Shown here: in pieces, positions 38,087 through 50,871 of the stretch
Position numbering within the stretch: position 1 is the first letter of the stretch
How the letters are laid out: each line of letters begins with the position of its first letter
NCBI GenBank assembly: GCA_020152595.1
Contig: JAIGNY010001603.1
Location: forward strand, 472,501-536,500
Reading direction: 5' to 3'
From: Chiridota heheva
Taxonomy: Eukaryota; Echinodermata; Holothuroidea; Apodida; Chiridotidae
Length of the DNA stretch: 64,000 nt
Program-made: the position numbers and the translations under genes
The notes under the pieces: generated by a model
The model's database searches: none
Told to the model about the DNA's origin: nothing
Seen by the model: the letters and a program-made list of their open reading frames with translations, nothing else

Positions 38087-38573
38087 CAGTCCGGGAGATT
38101 CCTGGACTTTTGGTGTAATAATAAATACACAAAAACTTGGAGCTTCGTATTCATTACACGATCCATGGAGGCCACCATTATAACTAGTAATAACGTCAAG
38201 TCAAGAGGATTTTTAATGAGAATGCGGGGGTATTTTTGAAAGGAAAAACCGATATCAACGAATAATCATTAGAATTGACCGCGGACTTTTCAATTTCACC
38301 TTGGACTTCGCGATAAAATAAGAAAAGACTTCCGTTGATGGGTCGTTGATCTATTGAACAGCCATCTCGACACATGATTCTGTGTTGACTTAATCATTGC
38401 TGATACCGTGTACATTACACAAATGATACTATCATGCTCTTAGTAAAAATCCCATTGAAATAACGTTATCACAAGTTAAAATGGCGACCTCCATGGATCT
38501 TAATAAATACGAAGCTCCAAGTTTTGGTGTATTTGTCTTATTACACCAAGAAGTCCAGGATTCTCCCAGACTG
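38087..38573. mobile_element. long-TIR (foldback) DNA element, complete copy
   Basis: The two ends are about 140-bp inverted copies of each other, beginning CAGTCCGGGAG on the left and CAGTCTGGGAG on the opposite strand at the right. Shared blocks include TGGACTT, GGTGTAATAA, ACTTGGAGCTTCGTAT and TCCATGGAGG. About 200 bp of unrelated sequence lies between the arms. No ORF. The first eight bases equal those of the 36845 MITE family, suggesting the same transposase. No clear target duplication. Confidence 0.85.
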
Positions 38574-39229
38574 TTCGATCGTACGATACAACATAATATG
38601 CAGCTCAGTGGCGTCGCCAATCTACTGTTACTGGGGTAAAGTGGTCGCTGCAGCCTGTTCCATTATGTAAAAATCATACACCCGACAACTTTTTCTCAGA
38701 TACAAATTTTCATGGGCAGATGGGGGATATTTTGGAGACAAACATTTTCGTAAAAAGGGAACGTTTTCCCTGTTCTGTAGCAATTTCACTGATACAGTGA
38801 ATGCTTCCAGAAGAAACAACTGTAAAATTCATATACGAAATTTACAGGGTGTACATGGTCTAATTTTCATCTATTATATTTTGCAATAAAGGCCCGAGTA
38901 AACGTCATTAAGTCACATATAGACGAGTGTCAAAGGGTTAACGAGGTCCACCACCACTTCACTCTCTTCGCTTGCTCCAGCCAACCATGTGAAGGAGGTA
39001 ATGATGGCCGTCCGCCGCTCTGATCCTGGCCGCCTCGCACTTCTAGCATCTCCATAACTGACGCCACATGTGGTCATGTGACTAGAATGTCTTGGAATTT
39101 CTCCTTCAGTATATCAACCTCCAAGTTTTTGCCTGCATTGAGTAGGAAGAAAACAAGATAGAAAAGTGAATAATTGATATTTAAACGATATTTATCCTGT
39201 TGTCGAAAAAGAAGTAGCCTAATCAATCA
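38574..39229. other. unassigned DNA with a CpG-rich patch
   Basis: About 38940-39070 is distinctly richer in G+C. No confident frame could be read through it on either strand. It may be a fragment of a further retroelement. Confidence 0.3.
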
Positions 39230-41098
39230 AGGTAGCCAATTCATGTGTTAAGCCCCATAAATCTGCTGGCTCTGACAACTTAAAGCCCAGTATAATCAGA
39301 TTAGTCATTTATATTATTGTAAGACCTTTAACTCACATTATTAATCTATCATTCACCACAGGTGTATTTCCTAAAAAAACTTAAGGTTGCTAAAGTAATT
39401 CCCATTTTTAGAAGGATGAACCCGATGTTTATGAAAATTATCCTTATATCTGTTTCACCATGTTTGTCTAAAATAATGGAAAGATTGATGTTTAATCGTA
39501 TAAATTGATTTTCTTGATAATTACAATATATTATTTGACACAATGTATTATTTGATACAATGTATCAATATGGTTTTAGGCCTATTCATTCTACAGAATT
39601 AGCACTTATCTCTGCCACTATCAAATTATACAAAGCTCTTGATAAGAAGGATTCACAGTTGGTGTCTTTTTAGATCTTTCAAAGGCCTTCGATACTATTG
39701 ATCATCAGATCCTTTCAAGTTATCATTCTATGGCATAAGAGGTAAAACACTTGCGTAGTTTCATAGTTATTTTTGTAATAGGCATCAGTTCGTATATTAT
39801 GATAATTGTAGCTCTAATCTTTATAATGTTAAATGTGGAGTTCCACAAGGCTCGATATTAGGTCCACTTCTTTTTTTATTATATTACACCAATGATATAA
39901 GCAATGTGTCTACAGAGTATTTTATTTGCGGATGACTTTAATACTTGTTATCAGGGTAGTGAAACACATGAGTTAAAAAATACTGTTTGTTCTGATTTAT
40001 CCAAATTTTATGAATGGTTCTCTGCAAAAAAGTTGTCTTTTAACATTAGTAAAACTAATTATGTAGTATTTGGACCACTTAGTAAAATATGGAATGTCAC
40101 TTAAATAGCATTAAAATTAGTAAAGTAGATACCACAAAATTCTTAGGGGTCTATATTGATTCAAATCTTTCTTGGTCCGATCATATTAATTCAATTTCCA
40201 AAAAGATTTCGAGAGGTGTTGGTATCTTGTCAAAATTGAAACATTTCATTCCACGAACGATTTTAAGGTCCTTGTATCAAACACATATTTTACCTCAGCT
40301 ATCTTAAGGTTGCAGTGTTTGGTCGGGTGCTGCTAAATCATTATTAAATAAATTAGTTATCTTACAAAAACGGCCATCCGACATATCACCAATGCTTATT
40401 ATCATGACAGTACTAGTAATTTATCTTTGTCTCTTCACCTCCCTAAACTACCAGATCTCATTAACATCAATCTTGCCACCATTGTTTACCGGGCTACTAA
40501 CAATAATCTACCGCCACCTTTCAATAAAGATGTTTAGGACAAACAAAGACACGCACAACTACAATACCCGTCAATCAAACAACATCCATTGTGTTCCCTG
40601 TCGCACCAACATTATAAGATTTAATTCGTGCAACCGTGCAATTGATACCTAGAATTCCCTCTCAACTGACGTACAAAGCTGCAAATCTCTGGTCTGTTTT
40701 AGAAAAACCCTTAAACGTGAATGCATGATGAACTATTTAATTGTTTTTAATCATTCCCTTTTACTGTTAAATACTTACATCCTTACTTACAGTGCATCAT
40801 TACTTTACCTGGGATCGGGTGGGATGGGATGGAGACCTGTGGCTTTGATTGTATCTGTTGGTGCGTGGGGTGGGGGCGTTTTGTACTACCAAATTTGTTA
40901 TCATTTTCGTTTTGTAATTTGGGAGTGTTGTACTCAGTTAAGCTCACCAGTGTTTTGATACAACACTTCCTTTTACAACCATATATATTCTGTATATACA
41001 TATTTCGTAAATTTCATAATATACCTGTAAATAAAACTCTTCTGTAATTATATATAAATATGTTGTGAAATAAATAAATAAATGAAATGAAATGAAAA
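39230..41098 (+). mobile_element. 5'-truncated, decayed non-LTR retrotransposon (Jockey/CR1-like LINE)
   Basis: Reverse-transcriptase blocks follow in order across shifting frames with many stops: KSAGSDNLKPSIIR (39260s), HIINLSFTTGVFPKK and KVIPIFR (39330-39420), YGFRPIHSTELALI (39570s), SKAFDTIDHQIL (39680s), GVPQGSILGPLLF (39836 on), the catalytic LFADD (near 39925), ISKTNYVVF (40050s) and FLGVYIDSNLSWSDHI (40140s). A C-terminal HNYNTRQSN block lies near 40555. The 3' end is a short tail of TAAA then TGAAA units at about 41068-41098. Everything upstream of the RT fingers is missing. The blocks fit the CR1/L2/Crack/Daphne part of the Jockey superfamily; the exact clade is uncertain. No intact ORF remains, so it is inactive. 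Confidence 0.9.
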
Positions 41099-41233
41099 CG
41101 AAAGGAGGGGTGGGAAAGGTGTGTTTAGACCCCAAAATTCAACTAAAATTATGTTACATGCTATGTCCAGGGACGTAGTTATGAGGGGTAAAACCCCCCT
41201 CTCCCCAAAAAGATAATATAGAAATATACAAAA

Positions 41234-41890
<657 letters not shown>

Positions 41891-41895
41891 CTGGA

Positions 41896-42359
41896 CAGCC
41901 CAAAAGCAAGCATGCCTATTAAGAGGAACATTTATAACACACGAGAATATTCAAGTCATGCAGCCATATTGTTCAGATGTTAAGATAGAATTTCATAGTT
42001 TCTAATTTATATACTTGAAATATTAAAATACATTATGCTGAAGAAAAAAACAACGAATTTTCAAAATGGCTGTTCGCGCCTAAAAGCCTAGCTCTATTGT
42101 CTAATATTTCTAATATTTCGAAAACGGCGTGAAACGCATCTCAATTGGGAGTGGAAAAGTTTTAGCCATAACAGTAATGAAGGTATTTTCATTAATTTCA
42201 AGTTTCCCCTCGCAAAATAGTTTTCCCAGACGTATTTCAAATTTGAAATATGTAACATTGCATAAGGCTTTTACGTTAGGATAGTTAAGGATCATGTAGT
42301 AAAATGTTCCTATTTTTAGGAACATTTGAGTTCCCATTAATAGGCATGCTCCCGGACTG
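41896..42359 (-). mobile_element. CAGTCCGG-TIR MITE, copy 2
   Basis: Reverse-complement relative of the element at 36845 over its whole length, including the internal block around ACAATATGGCTGCA on the other strand. Its left TIR has diverged; its right end keeps GCATGCTCCCGGACTG. The flanks are a perfect 5-bp duplication, CTGGA (41891-41895 and 42360-42364). Confidence 0.9.
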
Positions 42360-42486
42360 CTGGACTGGCTAATTAAAGTTTGGAAAATTCTTAATAGATG
42401 GAAAAGTTGTGATGTATGAAAGAGAGGAGAGCGCTAAATTCTTATTGTAATTCTTTAAATGTGTGTCCTAAATATCAGCCACTGTT

Positions 42487-44615
42487 TGTTTGTTTGTTTG
42501 ATGAGGGCTTAACAGTATAACGACAGCGAGGATCAAATTGTACCTGAGAGGTTTGATCATTCCAGAGGTAGAAAGAACAAAAATAGGAGGGGTCTGAGAG
42601 AAGTACGGAGGCTAACAGCCAGGAAGCTGGGATCGAAAGATGAAGTGCAGGGGTGTAAAAAGGTGGCAAAAGTACGTAGAGGGGGTGGGAGAGGAGAATT
42701 AAATATGGTTGAAGAGAGAGGCAGATGAAGGAAAGAGATAATTTTATCCAGGGATTTTTCTGGAAGAGCTCGGCTATGGAGTTGTGATGGGTGAGGGAAG
42801 CTCTGGGGAGGTTGTACAGGGGGCAGGCAAGGAGGACGTGGTGGACTGTGAGAGAGATATGGCAATTGTTGCAGAGGGGTGGGGGAGCCAGTAAGGAGGT
42901 GGGAGTGAGTGAAGTTGGTGTGACCTATTTTAAGGCGGGTAACGTGGACGTTGTCGATACGGGGAGATCGTGAATGGTGGGTTTGGTCGGAATGATGGGC
43001 TGGATGTTGCGGAGTTTCCGAGTTTGTGATCAATTTGAGAGTCCCATGACGTTTGCTAGCGGTCACGAATAAGGAAAGTAATAAGTGGTTTGATAATAAA
43101 AAGGGTTTTGGGAAATAGGGTAAGGGGAGGTAGAGTGCAAGCTTAGCGGAAAAATCAGCTCTGTCATTGCCGGGGATGCCAACATGGCTGGATATCCAGC
43201 AAAATATAATACATTTCCTACAGAGAGGGGGAAGGGAGGGGAAGAAAGAGGGAGAGGGGGGGGGGGAGGAGTTTACAAAGGAGGTGGGACGTGGGGTTAT
43301 CCCAGTAATGTTGAGAAAAGAACTAAGGACAGACTTGGAGTCTGAGATGATGGCAAAGTGGCTGAGCGGGGAGTACTCAATATAGTTTAGGGCAAGCAGG
43401 ATGGCCTTGGCCTCGGCCGAGAAGATGGGACGAGTAGTTGAGAAGCCTGCTACTGAGGGTGATGTCTTAGATGACGGCAGCAGCAGCTGTCTTGTCGCCT
43501 TCCTTGGAGCCATCAGTATAGATAGAGGTGTAGTTGGAGAGTTGGTCTTTGATTTGGTTGTGGAGTTGATGAAGAGGTTGGGGTGGGTTTAGGTTTTGAG
43601 ATAAGTAGAGAGGCCCAGGTGGATGGAAGAGAGAATGGTGGTTCAGGGAGGTAAAGTGGGCCAGGAGAAGGTGCCAAGAGTGTCGGGGTTGATGCCGAGA
43701 TGGTGGAGGTTGGGTTTGATGCGTAAGCTGAAAGGAGGGGATAGGGTTTTAGTCCAATCAAAGAGGGTGGAGAAATTGGGATACCTAATGAGCTTGTAGA
43801 CAGGATTTTTGGGTGCTGGTGAGGGTTCTAAAAGCGTAGGGAGGGCTAAGCTTTCTATACCTTAGCAGGAAGGGGGGTTCGTTGACATCAATGTGAAGGC
43901 TGGTGATGGGGGAGATCCAGTATGCATCCAGGAAAAGCCTGTGGGATTTATTTTGGATGGTGTTAATGTGGTTGAGGTAAGAGTAGTGAGCGGCACAGAA
44001 GACAATATTGCCGTAGTCGAGTTTGGCATGAGTGGTGAGCTTGAAGATTTTGACGAGAGCGTGAGGGTCCACACCCCAGGTGGTGTTGGAGAGGAGGCGG
44101 AGGATGTTGAGGGAGCTGTTGCATTTATGTTTCAGGTTGTTGGTGTGTTGCTTGTAGGAGAGCTTGGGGTCTAGGGTTAGACCCAGGAACTTAGTGTGGT
44201 TAACATTAGGAATGCGATTGCCGTTGAGCCGAAGTTCAGGTTGGGGTGGAGGTTGTTGAACTGACAGAAGTGCATTAAGACTATTGTTGCACCAGTCTTA
44301 TAGCCGGTTGAGGCTAAGTTGGAACCAATTTTTGACGAAAGAAAAGCTAGAGGAGTAGAAGATGGTGAAGTCGTCCACGTAGAGGGCACATTTGATGTTG
44401 GGGTCGAGGTTGTCTGCGATGTTGTTAATGCTCAGGTTGAAGAGACTAGGGGAGAGGATGCTGCTTTGGAGAACGCCCTCTTCTAGGGGGTAGTGCTTAA
44501 ATAGGGTGTTGCCAATACAAACTTGGAGCAGCCTGGGTGAGAGGAAGTTTTGAATAAAGATTGAGAGGTGGCCTCTGAGGCCGATGGTGTGAAGCTTACG
44601 GGTACTGAAGTTTGA
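42487..44615 (-). mobile_element. 5'-truncated non-LTR retrotransposon with RNase H (I-like)
   Basis: On minus, RT residues start at LHTIGLRGHLS (about 44600) and continue through GVLQSSILSPSLFNL to the catalytic YVDD at 44370-44381, KFLGLTLDPKLSYKQH and a thumb/connection region (43785-44072). An RNase H domain follows: YTDGSKEGDK (near 43530), then, after a frameshift, SAEAKAILLAL, ISDSKSVLSSF and SSHVGIPGNDRADFSAKLAL, so the acidic catalytic set and the late His are visible. The 3' end is (CAAA)n at about 42490-42506. RT followed by RNase H is typical of the I/Nimb/LOA group. Frames are split by several shifts, and everything before RT domain 3 is absent, so this copy is dead. The strand has an unusually C-rich coding composition compared with its AT-rich neighbours. 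Confidence 0.9.
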
Positions 44616-44691
44616 AAATCCTCAGATTGTTTCCTCCTAAAACTTGTTTTAAAGTTTTATTTAGGGTGTGATGAAGATTAAACACCTCTTA

Positions 44692-44869
44692 GCAGTGACG
44701 TAACCATAGGGTGGGCAGAGAAGGTGATCCCCCCACCAATATTCCTCAATATTCCATTTTTATCGGTTTAAAATTAGTACCGTTCGTCGGCAGGGGCCAT
44801 ATTTTGTATCCTGTCGGTTTATTTCTGTTACATGCCCCACCAATATACAAACCCTGGCTACGCCACCGC
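44692..44869 (+). mobile_element. CAGTGGCGTAG MITE, copy 2
   Basis: Same family, length and orientation as 13361-13538. Ends have decayed to GCAGTGACGTAA / CTACGCCACCGC. The flanks CCTCTTAG and CACCTTAG match at six of eight positions, pointing to a hAT-type 8-bp duplication. Confidence 0.85.
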
Positions 44870-45750
44870 ACCTTAGTCATAATCAACTTCTCCCATTCAA
44901 CTAACATAAGTGATGGATTGAAAAACAATAAGTTAACATACGAAAATTAATGAAGGTGGTCACTTTGAGATGTGACAAAATTTGAAATAAAATTGGCATA
45001 GTCACTTATAATACAGTAATAAGGACTTATAATAGAAAATGCTGCAGCGGTTAATTAAGGACTCGAGGTATATATACTCCTTGGGTCAATCCTTCACGAT
45101 TTTGATGAAATGTTTTGTCATTTTCATTGTAGGCCTACCTACAATCTTGAACAAAATTAGTTGTCGCATTTTTAAAGGGGCACTCGACCGAAAATAAGGG
45201 CGTCTTTAATTGGAATCTCATAAATAATCCAGTGCGTGTCTTGTTTAGGCTTTTCATACAGCCTCGTTGGATTTGAATATTCATAGCTTTGCTGTGCTGT
45301 CGATCACGCACATAGGCCTAGCTGTGTATGGTGCTCGGCCGGTTGTTAGGACTTAAAAAATGCACGGGAAGTTTATTTCGTTACTATATTTTCTTGTAAA
45401 TGTATTCATCCAATAAACTTTGCTTGGAGTTGGCGTCTTTTCACGGTTGGAATGCATTTCCATTGTCAATTGGTAATATATCAGCGACGACTTCTTACGG
45501 CGAGGCGTACTGTGTCGTTAGGCAAACGTAACATCAGGACATGATATTTTGGAAAGGAAGTTACTGCACTAACGTTATAGTCACATACTCAGTCATACTT
45601 CTATCCTACAGTATTAGCCAAATCCTCCTAGACCCAAGCTTCTTTATGGGCTAAAAATATCAAGTTTAAAGTTGAACGTAGGCTCTATCATTTTGTCACT
45701 ATGGTTAGTATGCTGTATAAGAAGAAGAGAAGATCACAACTTCAAAAGGC

Positions 45751-45973
45751 TTAAAGGAGCACTAGACCCGGAAGTGAGGGCATATTTTTAAGGGGTTTCC
45801 CCCAAATATCAAATGCTTGTCTAGCACACAACGGTATAGTAATTTTCTGGTTAATATGAATATTCAAGTGACCTTTGCCCTCACGTCATCTCTGGGCATG
45901 AAGTTCATCGATGATATATCTGTGGAATCCGCAACACCGAGCGCCCTAACTTTTCGGTCTAGCGCTCCTTTAA
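45751..45973. mobile_element. TTAA-flanked MITE (inner copy)
   Basis: 215 bp between two TTAA sites (45751-45754, 45970-45973). Inverted ends AGGAGCACTAGACC and, on the other strand, AGGAGCGCTAGACC. Same terminal family as the surrounding 45172-46201 element. Confidence 0.75.
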
Positions 45974-46028
45974 GGTGTGCCTAAGTTAAATTACATACGT
46001 ACACACCTGCACACAAGAGTGAACGTTC

Positions 46029-46092
46029 GAGAGCACTCGGTGAGTAAACAAACTTTCATTGAGAGCACTCGGCGAGTGAACAAACTATCATT
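46029..46092. repeat. 32-bp unit, two tandem copies
   Basis: GAGAGCACTCGGTGAGTAAA... at 46029 and a near-identical GAGAGCACTCGGCGAGTGAA... at 46061, with three differences. Confidence 0.85.
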
Positions 46093-46201
46093 GAGATTAA
46101 ATCCACGAAAAAATGATCGCGAGATTTGATTGGATGTGGACGAAATGCCCACAAATTATCACAAAAGAGACGCCCTCACTCTCGGTCGAGAGCTCCTTTA
46201 A

Positions 46202-47870
46202 GCCCCTTGTACCCCGCCTCAATGTTGTAGTTGAAGAACATCATCCCAGGACACTTTCGTTTCAAGCAACATTGAAACGGGGTACAAAGGGAAAAGTGCG
46301 ATAACAATTTTGTCCAAGATTGCAGCATGTTTTCTTTCATTAAACCTAAGACTGTTGCTACGACTTAATAGATTTTCACAATTTAGTATATAGTGTCTAT
46401 TCTCGATACAATTGTGTACCGTTTAGGTGTCCACATCCCATACGAGATGAAATGATCACGCAATGGAATTAAGAAGCTATCAATACAATAGATGAACATG
46501 AACAGATTTTAATTTCTTTTCTCTTTCAATCGCGTGTACAAAGAAGATTCACAATGAATGAGATTATTGTCCCGTGGGTGGTACAAGGATATTTCCTTGA
46601 ATGTATCCCTGGCAGTCTCAGCCCAAAGTGGATGAACAATAATAATAATATACAAAAAAAAACAAGAAACAAAAAAAAAAAAAAAAAAAAAAACCTTCTT
46701 AAACATATTCTCGGGGGCCAATTTATGTCAAAAAGCAGGAAACATCGTCACACTTTTTTGATCTGTTTGGGATCATCTATAGACATCTTCTGCCCTATTC
46801 TGATCGGGAAGATGCCGAGGTTGAGGAACAAAAGCTCATAATTCAAACTTCTTAAATAGGGTAGAATATCTAAAATTTTCGAGTAAATTCAATACCACAC
46901 TTGAAGCAAATTAAAGTCAATTCCTGTGAAATTCATTTTATTCAGATATTATCAAGAAATTAAATTAAAGGCCAGTTTATTGTGTTAACGTGGACAGAAA
47001 TAAACAATACAACTGAAGACGTTTATTGGACTAGATATTTGCACATAGACTGACAAGCCACGGTAATATGGTTACCGCGGACGTGACGTTACTACTATGT
47101 ATAAGCATTACCGGAGGCATGTCAAGAAATTGTATTCCTTCTTTAAACATTTTTTGCAACGAAATGATATGCTGGCCCGCCTTTGCTCCCAGTTTCTTTC
47201 ATTTTTTCCATGACTGCAGGACGGACATCTTCAATAAATATTGACCTCTGTCATGTGACAACCCTTTTAAGTCAGGGAGCTGCATTTACAGCACATTTTT
47301 ATTACATGCAAGAAAGTTAAAATATTCGTTAATATATCTTTAATTCAATTACCTTCCTAAAACGGACAATTAGTTTAACTGGAGGAGTAGCATGAATGTG
47401 TTATGTTTGGAATTAATCCGATTTCAGAACAAGAAACAGGTACCGGTCCAGTCGGCTAGTACAAAACTGTGTCACCAAGCACAACCACTAATAATGATAG
47501 AAGTAACCCCGGGATTTCCAAACCCATCAATTTTGATATAAACTGTGAACATTTGGGCTTAGTGAACACATCAACGCACCTTGGATACCAAAGCTAAAAT
47601 CACATACCCCACTGTGTCATCTTGTGTGGGTGTGCCACCCACATCAAACGGCCGCACTAACAAGGCTCCTTGATTGACTGTCACGGTGTTTTGGCAAAGA
47701 GATTAATTCTTGATGAGTTTTAGCTCTTAGGTTTTTTTTTTTTTTTACGAAGTTTAAGTTTTTGGAAGGACAAGATAAGAAAGACGGCAACTGCAAAATG
47801 ATCTACATCAGAATGGTGTGTGCTTGGGGACGCTCCCTGGTAGGAGACGCCTTCGGGTCTAAATTCAATC
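46202..47870. other. unassigned DNA
   Basis: No gene. A poly(A) stretch at about 46672-46693 after AATAATAATA may be a retroposon tail. Confidence 0.35.
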
Positions 47871-48352
47871 ACGCCCCTTGTTATTATAGGCTTAATCAAA
47901 TGATCAATCATGCCAATCTTACGTTCGGTTCAAAAATAAATAAAAAATGACGTGAAGGAAGGGTTGCCTCCGTCCGAGGAATGGTAGGGTTAAGCACACC
48001 CCAATATTCCCTCCAAAAGAAGAGGGCTTATCACGCCCCTTGTTATCATAGGCTTAATTAAATGATCAATCATGCCAATCTTATAATCAGTTTCAGAAAC
48101 AAATATAGCGTGAAAGGGTTAGCTCCCCGAGCAACGAAAGGGTTAAACAATCCCTCCCCCAATTTTCCCCCAAAAGAAGAGGGGTTATTACGTCCCTTAT
48201 CTTCAAAGGCTTAATCAAATGATCAATCACGCCAATCTTATGATTGGTTCCAAAACAAATGTGGCGGAAAGGAAGGGTTACCTCTCCGAAGGGAGGATTG
48301 GGATCTCCCAATGTCCCCCAACCCAACATGCCCAAAGGAAGAGGGGGCTATC
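47871..48352 (+). repeat. tandem repeat, about 160-bp unit, three copies
   Basis: ACGCCCCTTGTTAT-like starts at 47871, 48033 and 48190, with a fourth partial start at 48353. Each unit has AGGCTTAATCAAATGATCAA, ATGCCAATCTTA, a GGAAGGGTT block and AAAAGAAGAGGG. Spacings are 162, 157 and 163. Confidence 0.9.
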
Positions 48353-48353
48353 A

Positions 48354-49159
48354 CGCCCATCAAACAAAATAATCTTCAAACTTTGGTCACCTAACTTGAC
48401 AGCAAACAAACCATTTTCGACATTCAAAATATTCTACGAAGAATTTCGATCTCCTTTTGATAATTTATTAATCAATTGCCACGCCTCATTGTTCACATTT
48501 AACTTGTAATAGATCGGCTGATTTTTATGGTCAATTATGTCACGTCAGTTATGTGATAGAGAAAAGGACAACAGAGAAACCGAGAAAATTAAGATAAAAG
48601 AAGATAAACCCTCGCATCCCATTAATGAGGTGTTGAAGCTCAGTGCTTTTACCAGCTCCTGCAGCTTTTAACAAATTTGTCTGAAAATTACTTGAATCAG
48701 AATTTTACTTAAAAAAGCTTGCATTACCGGTAAAACATTTATTTCGAGTTTAAATGATGATGCACTAGATTCATCATCACACTGTCACTATAAGCATGCC
48801 ATGGGCCTGTTTAAGTTATTGGCACGCGATGCATGTCGTTAAAAAGAAACTAAAGTGTGTCAATCTTTATGTAAAATAATAATCAATGACTATGTTTGGA
48901 AAAGATAGACGCGAATACGATAAAGGTGCGGATGAATCTATACTTAAAACAACTATTAGTTTATTATTACAAATAACAGGTAATCTGCGGTAGCACAGCG
49001 CCAATTTCATGTAAAGGCAATACGTAAAACGAGGGACCATGAAATGAGTTTGGTCTGTTGGTGGCAAAGTAAGTTCAACTTCACCTTGTGCCAATGGTGT
49101 ACAGTTGAATTAGAAAAAAGATAGCAAATGGAATCAAAACAAATAAAAATAAAAATGTT
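48354..49159. other. unassigned AT-rich DNA
   Basis: Nothing recognised. Confidence 0.35.
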
Positions 49160-49400
49160 TGTAAAGGAATATTCCCGTGAATTTTAAATTTCATAATTAT
49201 AATAGAGGAATATTAAAGAAACAATTTGGTGTAAAACCATGCTGGTTTCTTTTTCTGTATAGGACTTATTGCATTTCAAAGATTGCGCGAGTGTGTTGAA
49301 AAATGACCTGTGATGTCATAAAGGCAAATCCAAGGCAGTTTTTGTGTATTTCTTTGAAAATGAATTGCCACTTCCTAAATTACTGGAAGCAGTTTATGTC
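49160..49400 (+). repeat. dispersed repeat, copy 1 of a direct pair
   Basis: Shares TTGCATTTCAAAGATT, GTGTGTTGAAA/TGACCT and GCAAATCCAAGGCA with 52470-52680 at moderate identity. Confidence 0.5.
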
Positions 49401-49539
49401 TACATATAGATGAGCTATATCATACTCTTTATAACAATGTGATTTGCCCAGCTGCTCATGAACCTTACACTCTAAACATTTTTGTTTTGTTTTATAGAAA
49501 TACATAAGAATTGTCTTGGATCTGCCTTTATGACAAACT

Positions 49540-49850
49540 TCAAAAAGAAAGAAAATGGTGAAGAAAGCAGGTTAAAACTCTCATTTTGTTAACAGGTTAA
49601 AAAGATATTCATGTTTAAAGAATGATTTGTGTAGAAATGACTTGAGATGAGACTAGTTGCGACGTTTCACATTCATCGAAGGCTTTTTGTAGTCTATTAT
49701 ATGTTTTCTAATTAATATTCGGTGACTTCAAAGCCATTAAGTATGTCAGAAAAATAGTAAAAACAGATTAAGGAGGTATTTATGTTTACAGTCCTGTCTC
49801 ATTTGTGTAGAAAGGACTGAAATGAGACTAGTTGTGACGTCTCATATTCC
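49540..49850 (+). repeat. dispersed repeat (TGTGTAGAAATGAC family), internally duplicated
   Basis: GAGACTAGTTGCGACGTTTC near 49649 and GAGACTAGTTGTGACGTCTC near 49825 lie in two related units about 176 bp apart, each preceded by TGTGTAGAAA. Confidence 0.5.
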
Positions 49851-50871
49851 AAACCAAACATATCAATGCAAATGAGATACAACTTCAAACTAAGGAATCT
49901 TCACAACAGAATAACATAATGAAGTACTTTTTCTTCAACATTTTGTTTATTTAAAGTCCTTTTCTTTTATACAACCCATGGTTCATTCTTTTCATATATC
50001 ACCAGGGAGTTGTCATATTGGTATCAACATAAACATTAAGACAATATAGTATAATATTATCATGTATACACATAACGGTAGGGACAGACGGCAAATACTA
50101 TATACGAAACATATGGACCCATTGTGGTTAAATTAACATATGTTTATTCTACATTCTACAGATAGTGAAGTGGAATTGTGCTGGTCTCATCTTACAATTC
50201 ATCAATATATAATAATAATAATTATCATTATAACATTAGATCTGTAGGTGTGATATTGATTCAATTTTTCTTTATTCCGTTGTTGTTAAAGATGTAGGTA
50301 TATACGTACGTGTACCAATATGAGCTTTAATGATTTGAAACATTCTACAAACCATGCAAACAGCAAAAATTCCCAATAAAATCAGTTAAAATTATACCAT
50401 TTGTACAGGTGTTTTTTTTTTTTTACAGCATTACTAAACTTAGATCATACCTAATTGGCACAAATTGCGCAATATTTGATGAATTTAGAATGGAACAATT
50501 AGAACATTTCTCATGTTGACTTATTGTTTCTCGATCCTCCCCAACAACATTTTGATTGAAATAAATTGGTTAACAGTGAACATGAAATTGGATATTTTTC
50601 ACCTAGACTAAGCAGTACATAGGAACACAATTCGGAGAACATTTGATATAAAGTTTGGGAAACAAATATAAAGAATTACATTAAAGAATTTTAGCTGTAT
50701 TCCTGTTCATACACCATCACTTTGCACGCTGAAAGTTTTTACTTAAACGTTGATTTGTCGTAACTTTAACAAGTATAGGTTGCGACCATTTGACTGTTTT
50801 GCTCAAGAATTGATATTGCTCTTTTATCGGGGTTACACAATCTGACAATATATACTCTCCGTATACCGTAT
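49851..50871. other. unassigned AT-rich DNA
   Basis: Nothing recognised. Confidence 0.35.

Larger units (their letters stand above)
45172..46201. mobile_element. TTAA-flanked MITE (outer copy)
   Basis: TTAA (45172-45175) followed by AGGGGCACTCGACCGAAAAT at the left, and on the opposite strand TTAA then AGGAGCTCTCGACCGAGAGT at the right (to 46201). Both continue into AGGGCGTCT. TTAA targets suggest piggyBac- or Kolobok-type mobilisation. The span contains a second TTAA element and a short tandem repeat, so the ends might instead belong to adjacent separate copies. Confidence 0.6.

Noticed and set aside
38940-39070. CpG-rich patch as an exon or promoter
   Set aside because: Neither strand gave a convincing frame, and no paired splice sites or promoter motif cluster was found.
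42557-43513. 318-codon minus-strand frame as a host gene
   Set aside because: It is the RNase H region of a frameshifted LINE.
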